Positions 1-8,862 of a stretch of 64,000 bases of DNA are shown piece by piece. Source of the stretch: Chitinophaga terrae (ex Kim and Jung 2007) (lineage in GTDB: Bacteria > Bacteroidota > Bacteroidia > Chitinophagales > Chitinophagaceae); NCBI RefSeq assembly GCF_900107795.1, contig NZ_FNRL01000006.1:186001-250000 (forward strand), in the 5' to 3' direction. How positions within the stretch are numbered: the stretch's first letter is position 1; each line of letters opens with the position of its first letter. The notes under the pieces were generated by a model, which did not search any database, had not been told where the DNA came from, and saw only the letters and a list, made by a program, of their open reading frames with translations. Made by a program: the position numbers and the translations under genes.

Positions 1-1947
1 ACCGCCCGAAACGGATACAAAGAAATCGGAGTTGATATTCTTTTTATAAGTCAGGAGGAAATCTGTGTTCTGCTCCCTGAACATCTCAGTTTCCAGGCCG
101 TAGGCGCCATTCGCTACTTTTACGCCTCCGTAAGGCCTTTTGCTTTCACGGATTTCAGAGTAATAATCCATACCGGTACGCCCCATTAACGAAAGCTCCT
201 TGGTGATCTGGTAATCTACCTGCACGTTACCATTCAGCCTATCCCTATCGTAAGCATTGATATACTCGTATGCCACGAAGTAAGGGTTATCGACACCTGG
301 CGCAAATTGCTTTTGAGCAATACCCGCCTGTCCTGGCAACCAGTAATCCCGCAACTTTTTCATATCTACGTTAGCAGGAGTGGTGTAAACGATGTTACTT
401 GCGCTGCCCCTGTTGAAGGTTGGCCTGTTATCACTGCTATTTTTTGAATAGCCGATATTAGTGCTCACTTTTAACTGGGGATGCAGTTGGTACATTGCCG
501 AGAGGTTCAGTGTGTTTCTTTTCAGGTCTGAGTTCGGTACAATTCCTTCGTTCCTTAAGTTGGTATAGGATAAACGGATGCTGCCATCCTTCATGTTTCC
601 TGTAACGGCAATATTATTTGTAAGGGTAGAACCTGTGCGATAGAAATCTTTATACCTGTTAGGATATGATACCCAGTCGGTTGGAATCCTGTTTCCATTC
701 GCATCCAACGGGCTATCCCATTGAATATGTTTGGTGCCGATATCAAGACGCGGTCCCCACGATGCTTTGGCATAGGTATCTTCCGATCCTTCCCTGTCGC
801 CAGCGCCGAATTCGTTCTGGAATTTAGGGAATAACCACGGTTGATCAAACATAGCGCTTGAGTTAACGGTGACGCCTAAACCTTTTTTGGCACCGGACCC
901 GGATTTGGTAGTAATAAGTATTACACCGTTGATGGCGCGGGAACCATATAAAGCAGAAGCGCTTGCTCCCTTCAACACAGAGATACTGGCGATATCATCA
1001 GGGTTGATATCGGAGACCGTATTACCATAGTCCACTACCCCATCGCCTAACGGTTGTTTGGGGTTCCTGATGCCGGAAGCAATAGGGATACCATCTACAA
1101 CATATAACGGCTGGTTATAACCAGTGAGGGAACTTTGACCACGAATGGTTATCAATGCTGTACCACCAGGATCAGAACTGGTGCTTCTTACGTTCACCCC
1201 AGCTACTTTTCCGGACAATGCATTAGCGATATTCACTTCTTTTACTGTGTTTACAGCTTCGCCCTTTAAGGTCGCAATGGAGTAGCCCAGCGCTTTCTCC
1301 TGGCGTTTAATACCTAATGCTGTTACAACAACCCCATCGAGCGCCCGGACATCTGAGATCATTTTGATCTGCAGGGCGCCGTTGCCGGCCACTACTTCCT
1401 GTTTCTGGTAGCCTACAGAACGGAATATCAATACCGATTTGCTGTTGGCTACGGTTATAGAGAAACGTCCCTGCGCATCCGTAGCAGTACCATTGTTCGT
1501 GCCTTTTTCATTGATGCTGACGCCAGGAACAGGCGCATTGTTTTCGTCCAGCACCACGCCTCTTACCTGCACGCTGGCCTGTATAACCTCCTTTACCGGA
1601 GCGGCAGCGTTGCGGATAGCAAAATCGTGATCGCTTAATTTGACCACTGATAAACCCAGTGGAGATAATATTTTATTCAGTTGAGATTCCAGCTTTCCGT
1701 CGGTGACCCGTAAAGCTTTTGCAGGTACGGATTTGTCTGCAATTTGTGAAGAAGTGTAGTTAAAGCTGACATGATAGTTTGCTTCCAGGCTGGACAGCCA
1801 CTGCTGAAGCGGAACGCTGCCCGACTCGCGGGAAGCTTCTGCACTTCTAACCATTACCTGCTGCGCGGATAGCTGGTTGGCGGACAGCAATAGCAATAGC
1901 AGTCCAGCCCTCCATGGAGCGTAAAGCTTCGTAAAGCTCATTTGCAT
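1..1947 (-). CDS. SusC/RagA TonB-linked outer membrane receptor (partial)
   Basis: This is the N-terminal 649 residues of a SusC/RagA receptor; the reading frame stays open to the left edge, so the C-terminal barrel is missing. It takes up a ligand across the outer membrane using TonB energy. A signal peptide (about residues 1-32) is followed by an STN domain, a carboxypeptidase-like beta-sandwich (VRGVVLDENNAPVPG), then the TonB plug with VVDGIPI and the SusC signature region (LKGASASALYGSRAING). An STN domain marks receptors that pass a signal to a FecR anti-sigma protein, and a FecR gene and an ECF sigma gene lie immediately upstream on the same strand. Start: ATG at 1947; an in-frame ATG at 1941 is equally possible. 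The substrate cannot be read from the sequence, and the SusD partner would lie outside the window. Confidence 0.93.
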   Translation of the reverse strand, partial: MQMSFTKLYAPWRAGLLLLLLSANQLSAQQVMVRSAEASRESGSVPLQQWLSSLEANYHVSFNYTSSQIADKSVPAKALRVTDGKLESQLNKILSPLGLSVVKLSDHDFAIRNAAAPVKEVIQASVQVRGVVLDENNAPVPGVSINEKGTNNGTATDAQGRFSITVANSKSVLIFRSVGYQKQEVVAGNGALQIKMISDVRALDGVVVTALGIKRQEKALGYSIATLKGEAVNTVKEVNIANALSGKVAGVNVRSTSSDPGGTALITIRGQSSLTGYNQPLYVVDGIPIASGIRNPKQPLGDGVVDYGNTVSDINPDDIASISVLKGASASALYGSRAINGVILITTKSGSGAKKGLGVTVNSSAMFDQPWLFPKFQNEFGAGDREGSEDTYAKASWGPRLDIGTKHIQWDSPLDANGNRIPTDWVSYPNRYKDFYRTGSTLTNNIAVTGNMKDGSIRLSYTNLRNEGIVPNSDLKRNTLNLSAMYQLHPQLKVSTNIGYSKNSSDNRPTFNRGSASNIVYTTPANVDMKKLRDYWLPGQAGIAQKQFAPGVDNPYFVAYEYINAYDRDRLNGNVQVDYQITKELSLMGRTGMDYYSEIRESKRPYGGVKVANGAYGLETEMFREQNTDFLLTYKKNINSDFFVSVSGG

Positions 1948-1968
1948 AACTGTAAATTTTAAAAAATT

Positions 1969-2958
1969 TTATTCAAACAGGATCATTGAGTCTTTCTTTT
2001 TCATCTTTAACTGGTGTACTGCAGCGATAGCCGACAGTAACAACGATGGATCTTCAGTTGAACAGGAGCCGGTAAATAACAGGCCTTCCAATTTTTTACT
2101 TCCAAACTGAATATGATACCCATAGATATCTTTCAGGTCCTGCGCGATCCTGGACAGAGGAAAGTCTTTATACACCAGGCGGTGCCGCTTCCAGGCGGTG
2201 AGCTGCAAAGGATCTTCATGAATCCACTGGTGCTTTCCACCAGCAATGCTCATCATATCTCCCGGTTGCATATCAAGGCTGTCATTTACCACTATCTTTC
2301 CTTCTTCCAGTAATACTTTTATAGTTTCGTGCCTGTTATATACATTGAATGCCGTGCCTTTTACTTCTATTACCGCCTGTGGCATCTGAACACGAAATTT
2401 AGGATGCAGTTGCGGCGGAGATTTCGTTACATTAAAATAGGCTTCTCCATCCAGCGTGACCATTCTTACATTTTCTTTCTTCCATTCTAAGGGATAAGAC
2501 AAAGTAGAATTCGCGTTCAATTGTACTATAGAGCCATCGGGCAACTGTACGATTTTGGTTTCTCCGAATTTTGTCTGAACTATTGCCATAGCCGGCGCTG
2601 CTGGTTTCCGGAAGTACCAGCTTCCTGCCAGGATTAATATAGCCGCAGTGGCGGCAGCTGCCGCTGCATAAAACCACCTGCGCTGCTGATATCCGCTATT
2701 TTTTTTAACAGGGGTATCATCAAGCAACCGGTCTATCTGTGCTTTAATACTGGCCATTTCCTCTGCCGAAGCCTCATCGGTTTTGAATTGCAATGCCTGA
2801 ACCATCATCTTCGCCTCCATCACCACATACTCTTTTTCCGGATGAGTGGCTAACCATCTTTCCCAAAACCTGGCGGCATCTGTTCGCCCTTCCAATACCC
2901 AGGCACGAAAAGAGGGGTCCGCAGCCAGATCAGCTGCGTCGTATTCACTATAGTTCAT
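1969..2958 (-). CDS. FecR family anti-sigma factor
   Basis: A 329-residue inner-membrane anti-sigma protein. Residues 1-92 are the cytoplasmic sigma-binding part, one transmembrane helix lies at about 95-116 (Ala-rich, after QQRRW), and the periplasmic FecR domain follows (FGETKIVQLPDGSIVQLN). The C-terminal 70 residues (FPLSRIAQDLKDIYGYHIQF onward) match the DUF4974 domain found in Bacteroidota FecR proteins. Known role: it holds its ECF sigma factor until the STN domain of the partner SusC receptor signals. It sits between the sigma gene (80-base gap) and the SusC gene (21-base gap), all on the minus strand, so the three form one regulatory unit. Confidence 0.93.
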   Translation of the reverse strand: MNYSEYDAADLAADPSFRAWVLEGRTDAARFWERWLATHPEKEYVVMEAKMMVQALQFKTDEASAEEMASIKAQIDRLLDDTPVKKNSGYQQRRWFYAAAAAATAAILILAGSWYFRKPAAPAMAIVQTKFGETKIVQLPDGSIVQLNANSTLSYPLEWKKENVRMVTLDGEAYFNVTKSPPQLHPKFRVQMPQAVIEVKGTAFNVYNRHETIKVLLEEGKIVVNDSLDMQPGDMMSIAGGKHQWIHEDPLQLTAWKRHRLVYKDFPLSRIAQDLKDIYGYHIQFGSKKLEGLLFTGSCSTEDPSLLLSAIAAVHQLKMKKKDSMILFE

Positions 2959-3038
2959 AAATAGTACTTATACTATTAATAAGAGACCGGCAACTATATA
3001 AACGCCCTCAGGAAATCTGATAAATTTTAAAAAATTTT

Positions 3039-3632
3039 CTAGCGGAATAAAAGCATCGCTTCATCAGGTACGAGCAGCTCTTTCAGCTCGGCGAGCGCTC
3101 TATATATCAAGGTACGGGCATATTTCACTTCTTTCATTTCCATGATGCCAGCAATATCCTCGTAAGTCATGTTTTCATAAAAGCGCAGGTAGATAGCTTC
3201 TTTTTGTCTTGGTGTGAGCGAATTAATTCGCTGTTGCAGCAATTTCGATGTTTGTTCGGCCTGCTGCCTGCTGATCATTGCATGTTCAGGCGATAATTCC
3301 AGTGTAAACAAAGCAGCGCCTTCTTCCAGCGTAGCAGGCAAATGCGCGGCTTTGTCCATATACCGGAATAATTTTCTCCTGGCAGAAACCATCAGGTAGC
3401 TCTTCATATTGGCAGGAAGCGATAACCCTTCGCGGTGCAGGAAAAGTTGAGAGAAGAAGTCCTGCAACATATCCTTTACCAGGCCACGGTCAGTAGTGAA
3501 CCGGATGCAGTAACGGAACAGCATTGGAAAATACCGTCGATACAATTCCCCGAAAGCTTCCCTGTCACCCTGACAAAGTCTTGCCCAGAGGTACTGATCA
3601 TTTTGCTGTGCGTAAAATGGGCTGGTTGTCAT
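3039..3632 (-). CDS. ECF RNA polymerase sigma factor
   Basis: A 197-residue sigma-70 factor of the extracytoplasmic function class. Region 2 is seen at about residues 25-95 (FGELYRRYFPMLFRYCIRFT, then LVKDMLQDFF) and region 4 at about 140-190 (LTPRQKEAIYLRFYENMTYE, then a helix-turn-helix). It directs RNA polymerase to its target promoters, probably including those of the SusC locus downstream, and should be held by the FecR protein encoded next. The start is an ATG. A TAGTTTAG sequence about 33 bases upstream is only a weak match to a Bacteroidota -7 box. Confidence 0.93.
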   Translation of the reverse strand: MTTSPFYAQQNDQYLWARLCQGDREAFGELYRRYFPMLFRYCIRFTTDRGLVKDMLQDFFSQLFLHREGLSLPANMKSYLMVSARRKLFRYMDKAAHLPATLEEGAALFTLELSPEHAMISRQQAEQTSKLLQQRINSLTPRQKEAIYLRFYENMTYEDIAGIMEMKEVKYARTLIYRALAELKELLVPDEAMLLFR

Positions 3633-3721
3633 TTATAATGTGAATTAGGAATAAGGATCGTTCTCTAAACTACACATTGTCCTGCTCCCATCATAACCTC
3701 TGCCGAAAAAATAACAGCGAT

Positions 3722-4666
3722 TTAATGTGAAGGTAATGCCGCCGCCTGTACAGGCTGGATCTGCAATCGTTCACACCAGCCGAGGAAATCCCGGTGTATC
3801 TGCTGCAATGTTTGCTTTTGCTCAGGAGTCAGTTCCAGTGCATGTGCGCGACTAATGGTGCGCACGGGGAAGCCTCTCTGCTGTAGGAAATACTTGGCGC
3901 TCATCGGGTAGGCAATATGAATAAGCGGGTCTACCCTTTGCAGCTCCGATTGAATCCAGCGAACGTCTTCCTGTTTATCTTCTTCTAATACATTCTTGCA
4001 AAGCCATACCAGTATTTCAGGATAAAAATTCCCGGAAATTGACGACATGCCCGCTGCTCCCATTTGCATAGATGCCACCGCGTTAGGCGTATGGGCATCA
4101 TAAAACTCGAGGCGGCTGCCCTTCACTACGTCCAGTTTAGCCTTTACCTGTTCCACATTGCAGGAGGTATCTTTATGATAGATCAGGCGGTTGGTGGCCA
4201 ATAATGTTTTCAGAATGGCGGGAGTGATAATTCTTTTATAGGGGGCCGGGCATTCGTACAGTCCTAACGGGATGTCGCCCGTTAAACTGAATAACTGATC
4301 AAATCTTTTCAGCAAAATATCATCCGGCTCGTCCACATTCGCAAAATGGCCAGTGATCATGATCACAGAATCTACCCCGGTATCATAGATCTTTTTGGTG
4401 AATTCGGCTTTATCGTTGATGGTAAGGCCAAATGACCCGGTAGCTACAACGGGCACACGGCCATTCACGTAACGTACGACATGTTGAGTCAGTTCCAGCC
4501 GCTCATCTTCGCTGATGCTGTACATCTCGGAAGATAAACAATTGGCGAAGAATCCTTCTACGCCGGCTTCCAGGTAAAAATCCACCAGGGCTTCCACCAT
4601 ACCCAGGTCAATCTGGGCTTTCAGATTGAAAGGCGTGATCATTACCGGAACAAATTTCTTTTGCAT
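3722..4666 (-). CDS. dihydrodipicolinate synthase/N-acetylneuraminate lyase family aldolase
   Basis: A 314-residue class I aldolase with the full TIM-barrel length of the DapA/NanA family. The Schiff-base lysine is K165 (IYHKDTS) and the partner tyrosine is Y137 (GLYECP); their 28-residue spacing equals that of E. coli DapA (Y133/K161). The usual GTTGE substrate loop reads CLSSEMYS, so it is probably not a biosynthetic DapA. It follows a sodium:solute symporter gene by 18 bases in the same operon, opposite an AraC regulator. Together these suggest catabolism of an imported keto-acid-forming compound such as a sugar acid, a sialic acid or a 4-hydroxyproline derivative. The exact substrate is not visible in the sequence. 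Confidence 0.85.
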   Translation of the reverse strand: MQKKFVPVMITPFNLKAQIDLGMVEALVDFYLEAGVEGFFANCLSSEMYSISEDERLELTQHVVRYVNGRVPVVATGSFGLTINDKAEFTKKIYDTGVDSVIMITGHFANVDEPDDILLKRFDQLFSLTGDIPLGLYECPAPYKRIITPAILKTLLATNRLIYHKDTSCNVEQVKAKLDVVKGSRLEFYDAHTPNAVASMQMGAAGMSSISGNFYPEILVWLCKNVLEEDKQEDVRWIQSELQRVDPLIHIAYPMSAKYFLQQRGFPVRTISRAHALELTPEQKQTLQQIHRDFLGWCERLQIQPVQAAALPSH

Positions 4667-4684
4667 AACAAACAGGTTTTATTT

Positions 4685-6211
4685 TCAGGAAGTTTTTAGA
4701 CGTTGCATGCGCGTCAGCAACATGCCGGTCAGAAAAATAGAAAGCGTACCAATTACAATTATCATATTCACATGAAGCGGGTTGCGTAACCGCTCCATGG
4801 AGGCAGGCAGGTATTTGGACAACGACATCCATAAAATAACCAGCATGCCAACTATTGTAGCCCCAACAGCCGCTGCGTTCCTGGTTTTGGAAAGAATGCC
4901 CAGCAAAAACAACCCGAGCATGCCGCCCGCAAAGATGCCGGACAACTCCCACCAGATATCCAGGATACTTTTTACCCCTATCATGGCGATACCAAATCCT
5001 ATTGCCAGCAAACCCGCGATAGTCGTGCCACTATAAAGCACCCTCATCTCTTTTTGCGGGGTGATCTCCGGATCTATATACCGCTGGTAAATATCTTTCA
5101 GGAATACAGTGGCGGCGCTGTTCATGCCGCTGCTCACCGTGCTCATGGCTGCAGAAAGTATTGCGGCTATGATCAGGCCCAGGATGCCTTTTGGCACTTT
5201 CATCACCATAAACCATGGCAGCACTTTATCGCCATAATCTGCCGGCGTAAGTTCAGTCATCGGGATGCCTCTTTCGGCGGCCACCTGTTGTTTTACCGCG
5301 GCAATAACGTCGGGGTGTTGCTGCACATAAGCGAACAGGGAGGTCCCTATAAAGAAGAACAACAGGCTTACGGGCACATACCAGTATACGCATAGCCAGA
5401 TACTTTTTTTAGCCTCTTTCTCAGTTCTGGCGGTGTGGTAACGTTGTACATAGTTCTGATCCATCCCGAAGTTGTTCAGGTTGATAAAGAACCCGTACAG
5501 CAACACTACCCAGAAAGTGGATGTACCGAAATCCGACAGGCTGAAACTGCCCAGGGAAAATTTCCCGTCCTGCATTCCGATCCTGAAAATATCCGACACC
5601 CCGTTATCCATTCCTGCAATCACCAGCCAAAGGATGATGGCTGCTCCTATTGTTTTTATAATACCCTGCAATACCTCGGTCCAGATCACGGCTTCCATCC
5701 CTCCTAATACTGTATAAATAATAATACAGATACCGGTGATAAGCATGATGGTTCTCATATCTATACCAGTAAGCGCTTCAAGGGCCAGCGCCACACCAAA
5801 AAACACGCTGCCCATCCGCGCCAATTGGGTAAGTATGAAACAAACCATCGCGTATGTTCTGGCCCATGGACCAAAGCGATGCTCCAGGTGCGTATATGCG
5901 CTCACTTCTCCGCTATGCCTGTAAAAAGGTACAAAGTACCTGGCTGCAAAGAAGGCAGCAGCAGGCATAGACAAACTAAATACAAAGGCATTCCAGTTGG
6001 TGCCGAAGGCTTTTCCGGGTACGCCCAGGAATGTATTGCTGCTTAGAAACGTAGCATACAAAGAGAGTCCCAGCGCCCATCCTGGAATATTTCCGGAAGC
6101 TGTTGTAAATTGTGATGCATTCCTTTTCTTCCTTGAAAACCACACCCCTACCAGTATCATACAAAGCAGGTAGGCGGCTATCACTGCCAGGTCAATTAAT
6201 GGCAACTGCAT
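4685..6211 (-). CDS. sodium:solute symporter (SSS family)
   Basis: A 508-residue inner-membrane symporter with about 13 hydrophobic helices along its whole length. Family marks include the N-terminal LPLIDLAVIAAYLLCMILVG helix, the GNIPGWALGLSLYATFLSSN segment (TM1-2 region) and GMDQNYVQRYHTARTEKEAK, typical of SSS sugar and sialate carriers. It probably brings in the substrate of the aldolase encoded 18 bases downstream. The divergent AraC gene starts 140 bases away, and the spacer carries an inverted repeat (6268-6282) that could be the operator. Substrate not determined. Confidence 0.9.
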   Translation of the reverse strand: MQLPLIDLAVIAAYLLCMILVGVWFSRKKRNASQFTTASGNIPGWALGLSLYATFLSSNTFLGVPGKAFGTNWNAFVFSLSMPAAAFFAARYFVPFYRHSGEVSAYTHLEHRFGPWARTYAMVCFILTQLARMGSVFFGVALALEALTGIDMRTIMLITGICIIIYTVLGGMEAVIWTEVLQGIIKTIGAAIILWLVIAGMDNGVSDIFRIGMQDGKFSLGSFSLSDFGTSTFWVVLLYGFFINLNNFGMDQNYVQRYHTARTEKEAKKSIWLCVYWYVPVSLLFFFIGTSLFAYVQQHPDVIAAVKQQVAAERGIPMTELTPADYGDKVLPWFMVMKVPKGILGLIIAAILSAAMSTVSSGMNSAATVFLKDIYQRYIDPEITPQKEMRVLYSGTTIAGLLAIGFGIAMIGVKSILDIWWELSGIFAGGMLGLFLLGILSKTRNAAAVGATIVGMLVILWMSLSKYLPASMERLRNPLHVNMIIVIGTLSIFLTGMLLTRMQRLKTS

Positions 6212-6267
6212 ATCCGGTTACGATTGGTTGATAAACGATTTCATTACGTGGGCAGAAACATTGTCTC

Positions 6268-6282
6268 TGCAATTCTTTTGCA
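6268..6282. promoter_or_regulatory. inverted repeat, possible AraC operator
   Basis: The sequence TGCAA-TTCTT-TTGCA is a perfect 5-base inverted repeat with a 5-base spacer, placed in the middle of the 140-base gap between the divergent symporter and AraC genes. The position suits a shared operator. The arms are short, so this is a weak call. Confidence 0.3.
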
Positions 6283-6351
6283 AGATGAGCAAAATAGAAA
6301 TGTAAAAAAATGTTGAATGTTATGAAAAGAATGGCATAAATTACTGTAACC

Positions 6352-7230
6352 ATGAGTCAACAAATTGCCAACACGCCTGCTGCCTGGATCTTGCCGGAGC
6401 ACCTGAGACGCAGGCTGGAAAAGCATCCGTTAGGAAAAAACCTATTTATCACTGCGATCGGCCTGTATAGTGAACAATTGCCACAATCATTCAGTGAACC
6501 GACAGGCGTTGCAGCTTATACGTTATTGTATGTTGCACACGGAAAAGGATGGCTGGAAACTGCCCAGCAAAAATCTGCCTTTAAGGCTAACCAGTACCTG
6601 CTGATCCCCGGCTATACCGCTTTTCATGCCTGGCCTTCGGCCGAAGCACCCTGGAGGATGTATGCCGTCCAGTTTTCCGGCCTGCTGGCAGCAGATATTT
6701 ACAATTACCTTGGAACGGCATTAAAGCCGCATACTATTCCACCCCTGGTAGGAAGGAATGCACAGTTCGATGATATCCTGCATCACCTGGATCTGATGAA
6801 CAACATTGAAAACCTTTTGTACGCCAATTTCAGGTTCTATAGTTTTCTTGGAACTTTCAGGCTTACCGTTTTCAATTACATGAAAAAAGGGGCGGAAAAT
6901 ATCATTGAACAGTGTATACAGATCATGAAGCAGAAACTGGATCAGCATTTAACGCTGGCCGATCTTTCCCAGGCCACCTGTTTATCGGCCTCTTATTTGT
7001 CGGCCATCTTCAAAGAGAAAACCAAGTACTCTCCCATCCAGCTATTCACTTCCCTGCGTATGCAGAAAGCCAGCCAGCTTTTGAAAAGTACGAGGTTGTC
7101 TGTTAAGGAGATTGCCGGAGAAATGGGATATCCTGACCAGTATAGTTTCAGCCGGTCGTTTAAATCGGTAATGGGACTTTCTCCAAAAACATTCAGGGAA
7201 AAACTGGAGCAGCCGGGGAAAATGAAATAA
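6352..7230 (+). CDS. AraC family transcriptional regulator
   Basis: A 292-residue regulator. Residues about 30-130 form an AraC-type cupin sensing domain (VAAYTLLYVAHGKGWLE). Residues 185-285 are a double helix-turn-helix of the AraC type (LTLADLSQATCLSASYLSAI; then the conserved stretch from VKEIAGEMGYPDQYSFSRSF into GLSPKTFRE). It is transcribed away from the symporter/aldolase operon and is probably its substrate-responsive activator. It starts at an ATG with an A/T-rich leader and no clear Shine-Dalgarno sequence. Confidence 0.92.
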   Translation: MSQQIANTPAAWILPEHLRRRLEKHPLGKNLFITAIGLYSEQLPQSFSEPTGVAAYTLLYVAHGKGWLETAQQKSAFKANQYLLIPGYTAFHAWPSAEAPWRMYAVQFSGLLAADIYNYLGTALKPHTIPPLVGRNAQFDDILHHLDLMNNIENLLYANFRFYSFLGTFRLTVFNYMKKGAENIIEQCIQIMKQKLDQHLTLADLSQATCLSASYLSAIFKEKTKYSPIQLFTSLRMQKASQLLKSTRLSVKEIAGEMGYPDQYSFSRSFKSVMGLSPKTFREKLEQPGKMK

Positions 7231-7372
7231 GAGGGGGCAGCGTCATTGGTTGCTACCCTGTACTCTATTTCATTCTTCCCATGCCTTTCGGGATATTAAA
7301 ATCCAAGCCACCGGGGTTAATCCGCCAGCTTATCTACAAGTTGGGATTTTACGGTCATATAATTCCCGGCGG

Positions 7373-7404
7373 TAAAAAAGGGACTGCTTATACAAAACAG
7401 TCCC
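7373..7404 (-). terminator. rho-independent terminator
   Basis: On the minus strand GGGACTG pairs with CAGTCCC around an 11-base loop and is followed by a run of T residues (the A run at 7373-7379 on the plus strand). The direction means it serves a minus-strand transcript starting to its right, not the AraC gene to its left. Confidence 0.7.
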
Positions 7405-7590
7405 GTGTCAATCAAACTTATAACGGTTTTTCAACAATTAAAAGCCGTACCTGAAACCTGGTTAGACTCACGGACCATTACCACACACCACAACCAGGCG
7501 TTTATTTTTTATATTCATGCGTTGCTCCGGGAATAAATATCCTGCCAGGCTGATATGGAAGCCGGAGTTTTAGGAGAACAGGTTTTTCGT
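7373..7590 (-). ncRNA. candidate structured small RNA or micro-ORF transcript
   Basis: Inference from signals only. A TATTTTTG box (minus, 7602-7595) would start transcription near 7588, and a strong terminator ends it at 7373-7404. Inside are two inverted repeats, CTCCGG/CCGGAG (7525-7530 with 7562-7567) and CCTGGTT/AACCAGG (7457-7463 with 7492-7498). The only ATG frame is 16 codons (7518 to 7468; peptide MNIKNKRLVVVCGNGP), with no Shine-Dalgarno sequence. It could be a small RNA, a micropeptide gene, or the relic of a lost gene. No known RNA family was recognised. Confidence 0.3.
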
Positions 7591-7742
7591 ATCCCAAAAA
7601 TAAATGCAACGAACAAGAAAAGAATACATCTTAGCAATAGTAACAGAAAGTTCATATATGCTAAACATGAAATAAATCAGATATATAACGTATACGCGCC
7701 TACGCTGCAACCGATAAGGTAAGGATGCCTTCCTAATAATTC

Positions 7743-7775
7743 AAAAAAAAACGGGCAGTACAAAAGCACCGCCCG
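7743..7775 (-). terminator. rho-independent terminator of the flavoprotein gene
   Basis: On the minus strand CGGGCGGTGC pairs with GTACTGCCCG (G-U pairs included) around a short TTTT loop and is followed by nine T residues. It lies 23 bases beyond the stop codon of the flavoprotein gene. Confidence 0.8.
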
Positions 7776-7797
7776 CCATCTGAAACTCCAACTAACA

Positions 7798-8703
7798 CTA
7801 AAATCTTTCTTCCAGTATCTCCCAGTTCACGCCGGCGCCGGCTTTGGTTCCGGCGGCGATAGCCATCGAAAGCGCCCTGAACCGGGTGCTGTTATCGCCG
7901 GCGGCATATATACCGGGCACGGTAGTACGTTGCAGTTCATCAACAACGATAAGACCGTCCTTTATTTCACACCCCAGCGCTGCCGGCAGCGGGCTGTGTT
8001 GCGTACTGGATGGACGGATAAATACCGCATCCAGGTCTACTCTTTTTCCGTCTGATAGTTCAATGGCGCTTAACACACCTTGCTGATGGATCAATGACCT
8101 GACAGGAGTTTCAATAATAGGGATATTGTGCTCCTTCAACTTCGCCAGTTGTTCTTCTGATAAAGTAACGGCGCCATTGGTGAATATGGTGAGGTTTGTA
8201 CTCCAGTTAGGCAGCAGCCCGGCCAGGTGATAGGCGATATCGCCATTGGCAATCGCCCCCAGTCTTTTATCGCTTACTTCATAGCCGTGGCAATACGGGC
8301 AATGGATGAGGGTTATACCCCAGCATTCCTGCAGACCGGGAATAGGCGGCAGTTCGTCTTTCACCCCGGAAGCAAATATCAATTTGGCCGATGCAAATTC
8401 CTGGTTGTCGGCTGTGCCGATCACGAAACCGGCAGGAGTTTTCTCCGTCTTTACAGCCGTATTTTCAAGGAGGGCTACCGTGTTATACGCCAATACCTGT
8501 TCCAGCGCCTTTGCCTTTATACTGGCCGGGGTTTCGCCATCGTGGGTGATCAGGTTATGCGAGTGTGGGGTTTGCCTGTTGCATGGCTGGTTATTATCGA
8601 TGATCAGGACGTGGCGTCTTGACCTGCCCAGGGCCATGGCGGCCGATAACCCGGCAAAACTTCCGCCGATGATGATAACGTCGTATTGCTTCTTCAAACT
8701 CAT
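7798..8703 (-). CDS. thioredoxin-reductase-like NAD(P)/FAD oxidoreductase
   Basis: A 301-residue class II pyridine nucleotide-disulfide oxidoreductase. The FAD Rossmann motif is GGSFAG at 13-18, the redox dithiol is CPYC at 135-138 (HCPYCHGYE), and the C-terminal FAD motif is GIYAAGDNS. The NAD(P)-binding loop is weak (LGAIANGDIAYH instead of a clear GxGxxA), so the true electron donor is uncertain. Such short proteins resemble thioredoxin reductase but often use small-molecule dithiols or act as oxidases. It is a single-gene unit with its own promoter, a palindromic operator between the promoter boxes (8733-8765) and its own terminator, so it is probably induced by stress or thiol signals. 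Confidence 0.88.
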   Translation of the reverse strand: MSLKKQYDVIIIGGSFAGLSAAMALGRSRRHVLIIDNNQPCNRQTPHSHNLITHDGETPASIKAKALEQVLAYNTVALLENTAVKTEKTPAGFVIGTADNQEFASAKLIFASGVKDELPPIPGLQECWGITLIHCPYCHGYEVSDKRLGAIANGDIAYHLAGLLPNWSTNLTIFTNGAVTLSEEQLAKLKEHNIPIIETPVRSLIHQQGVLSAIELSDGKRVDLDAVFIRPSSTQHSPLPAALGCEIKDGLIVVDELQRTTVPGIYAAGDNSTRFRALSMAIAAGTKAGAGVNWEILEERF

Positions 8704-8732
8704 TTTTTTCTGTTTAAATGCCTTTAAAGCTC

Positions 8733-8765
8733 CAAAAATACAAAAATATGCAACATAGTTGCAAA
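8733..8765 (-). promoter_or_regulatory. promoter with embedded palindromic operator
   Basis: On the minus strand a TTTG (8765-8762) is followed 21 bases later by TATTTTTG (8740-8733), a full TAnnTTTG -7 box; a second overlapping box sits at 8748-8741. The perfect palindrome TGCAAC-ATA-GTTGCA (8749-8763) lies between the two elements, where a repressor would block polymerase. The predicted transcript start is about 23 bases before the flavoprotein ATG. Confidence 0.6.
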
Positions 8766-8862
8766 TAATATTATTGTTTTAATAAAAGAATAATTACGAG
8801 CGAGTACCACAATCAAAAAAAATTTAATAACATTGTCCCTATTAAATAATTTTAACCTATAC

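Larger units (their letters stand above)
7231..7797. other. 567-base intergenic region with two minus-strand terminators
   Basis: No long open frame is found here. The stretch holds the terminator of the flavoprotein gene (7743-7775), a second independent minus-strand terminator (7373-7404), and between them a -7-like box TATTTTTG (minus, 7602-7595) and several inverted repeats. A second terminator with no annotated gene of its own points to a small transcript, listed separately. The part 7231-7372, after the AraC gene, shows nothing clear. Confidence 0.6.
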
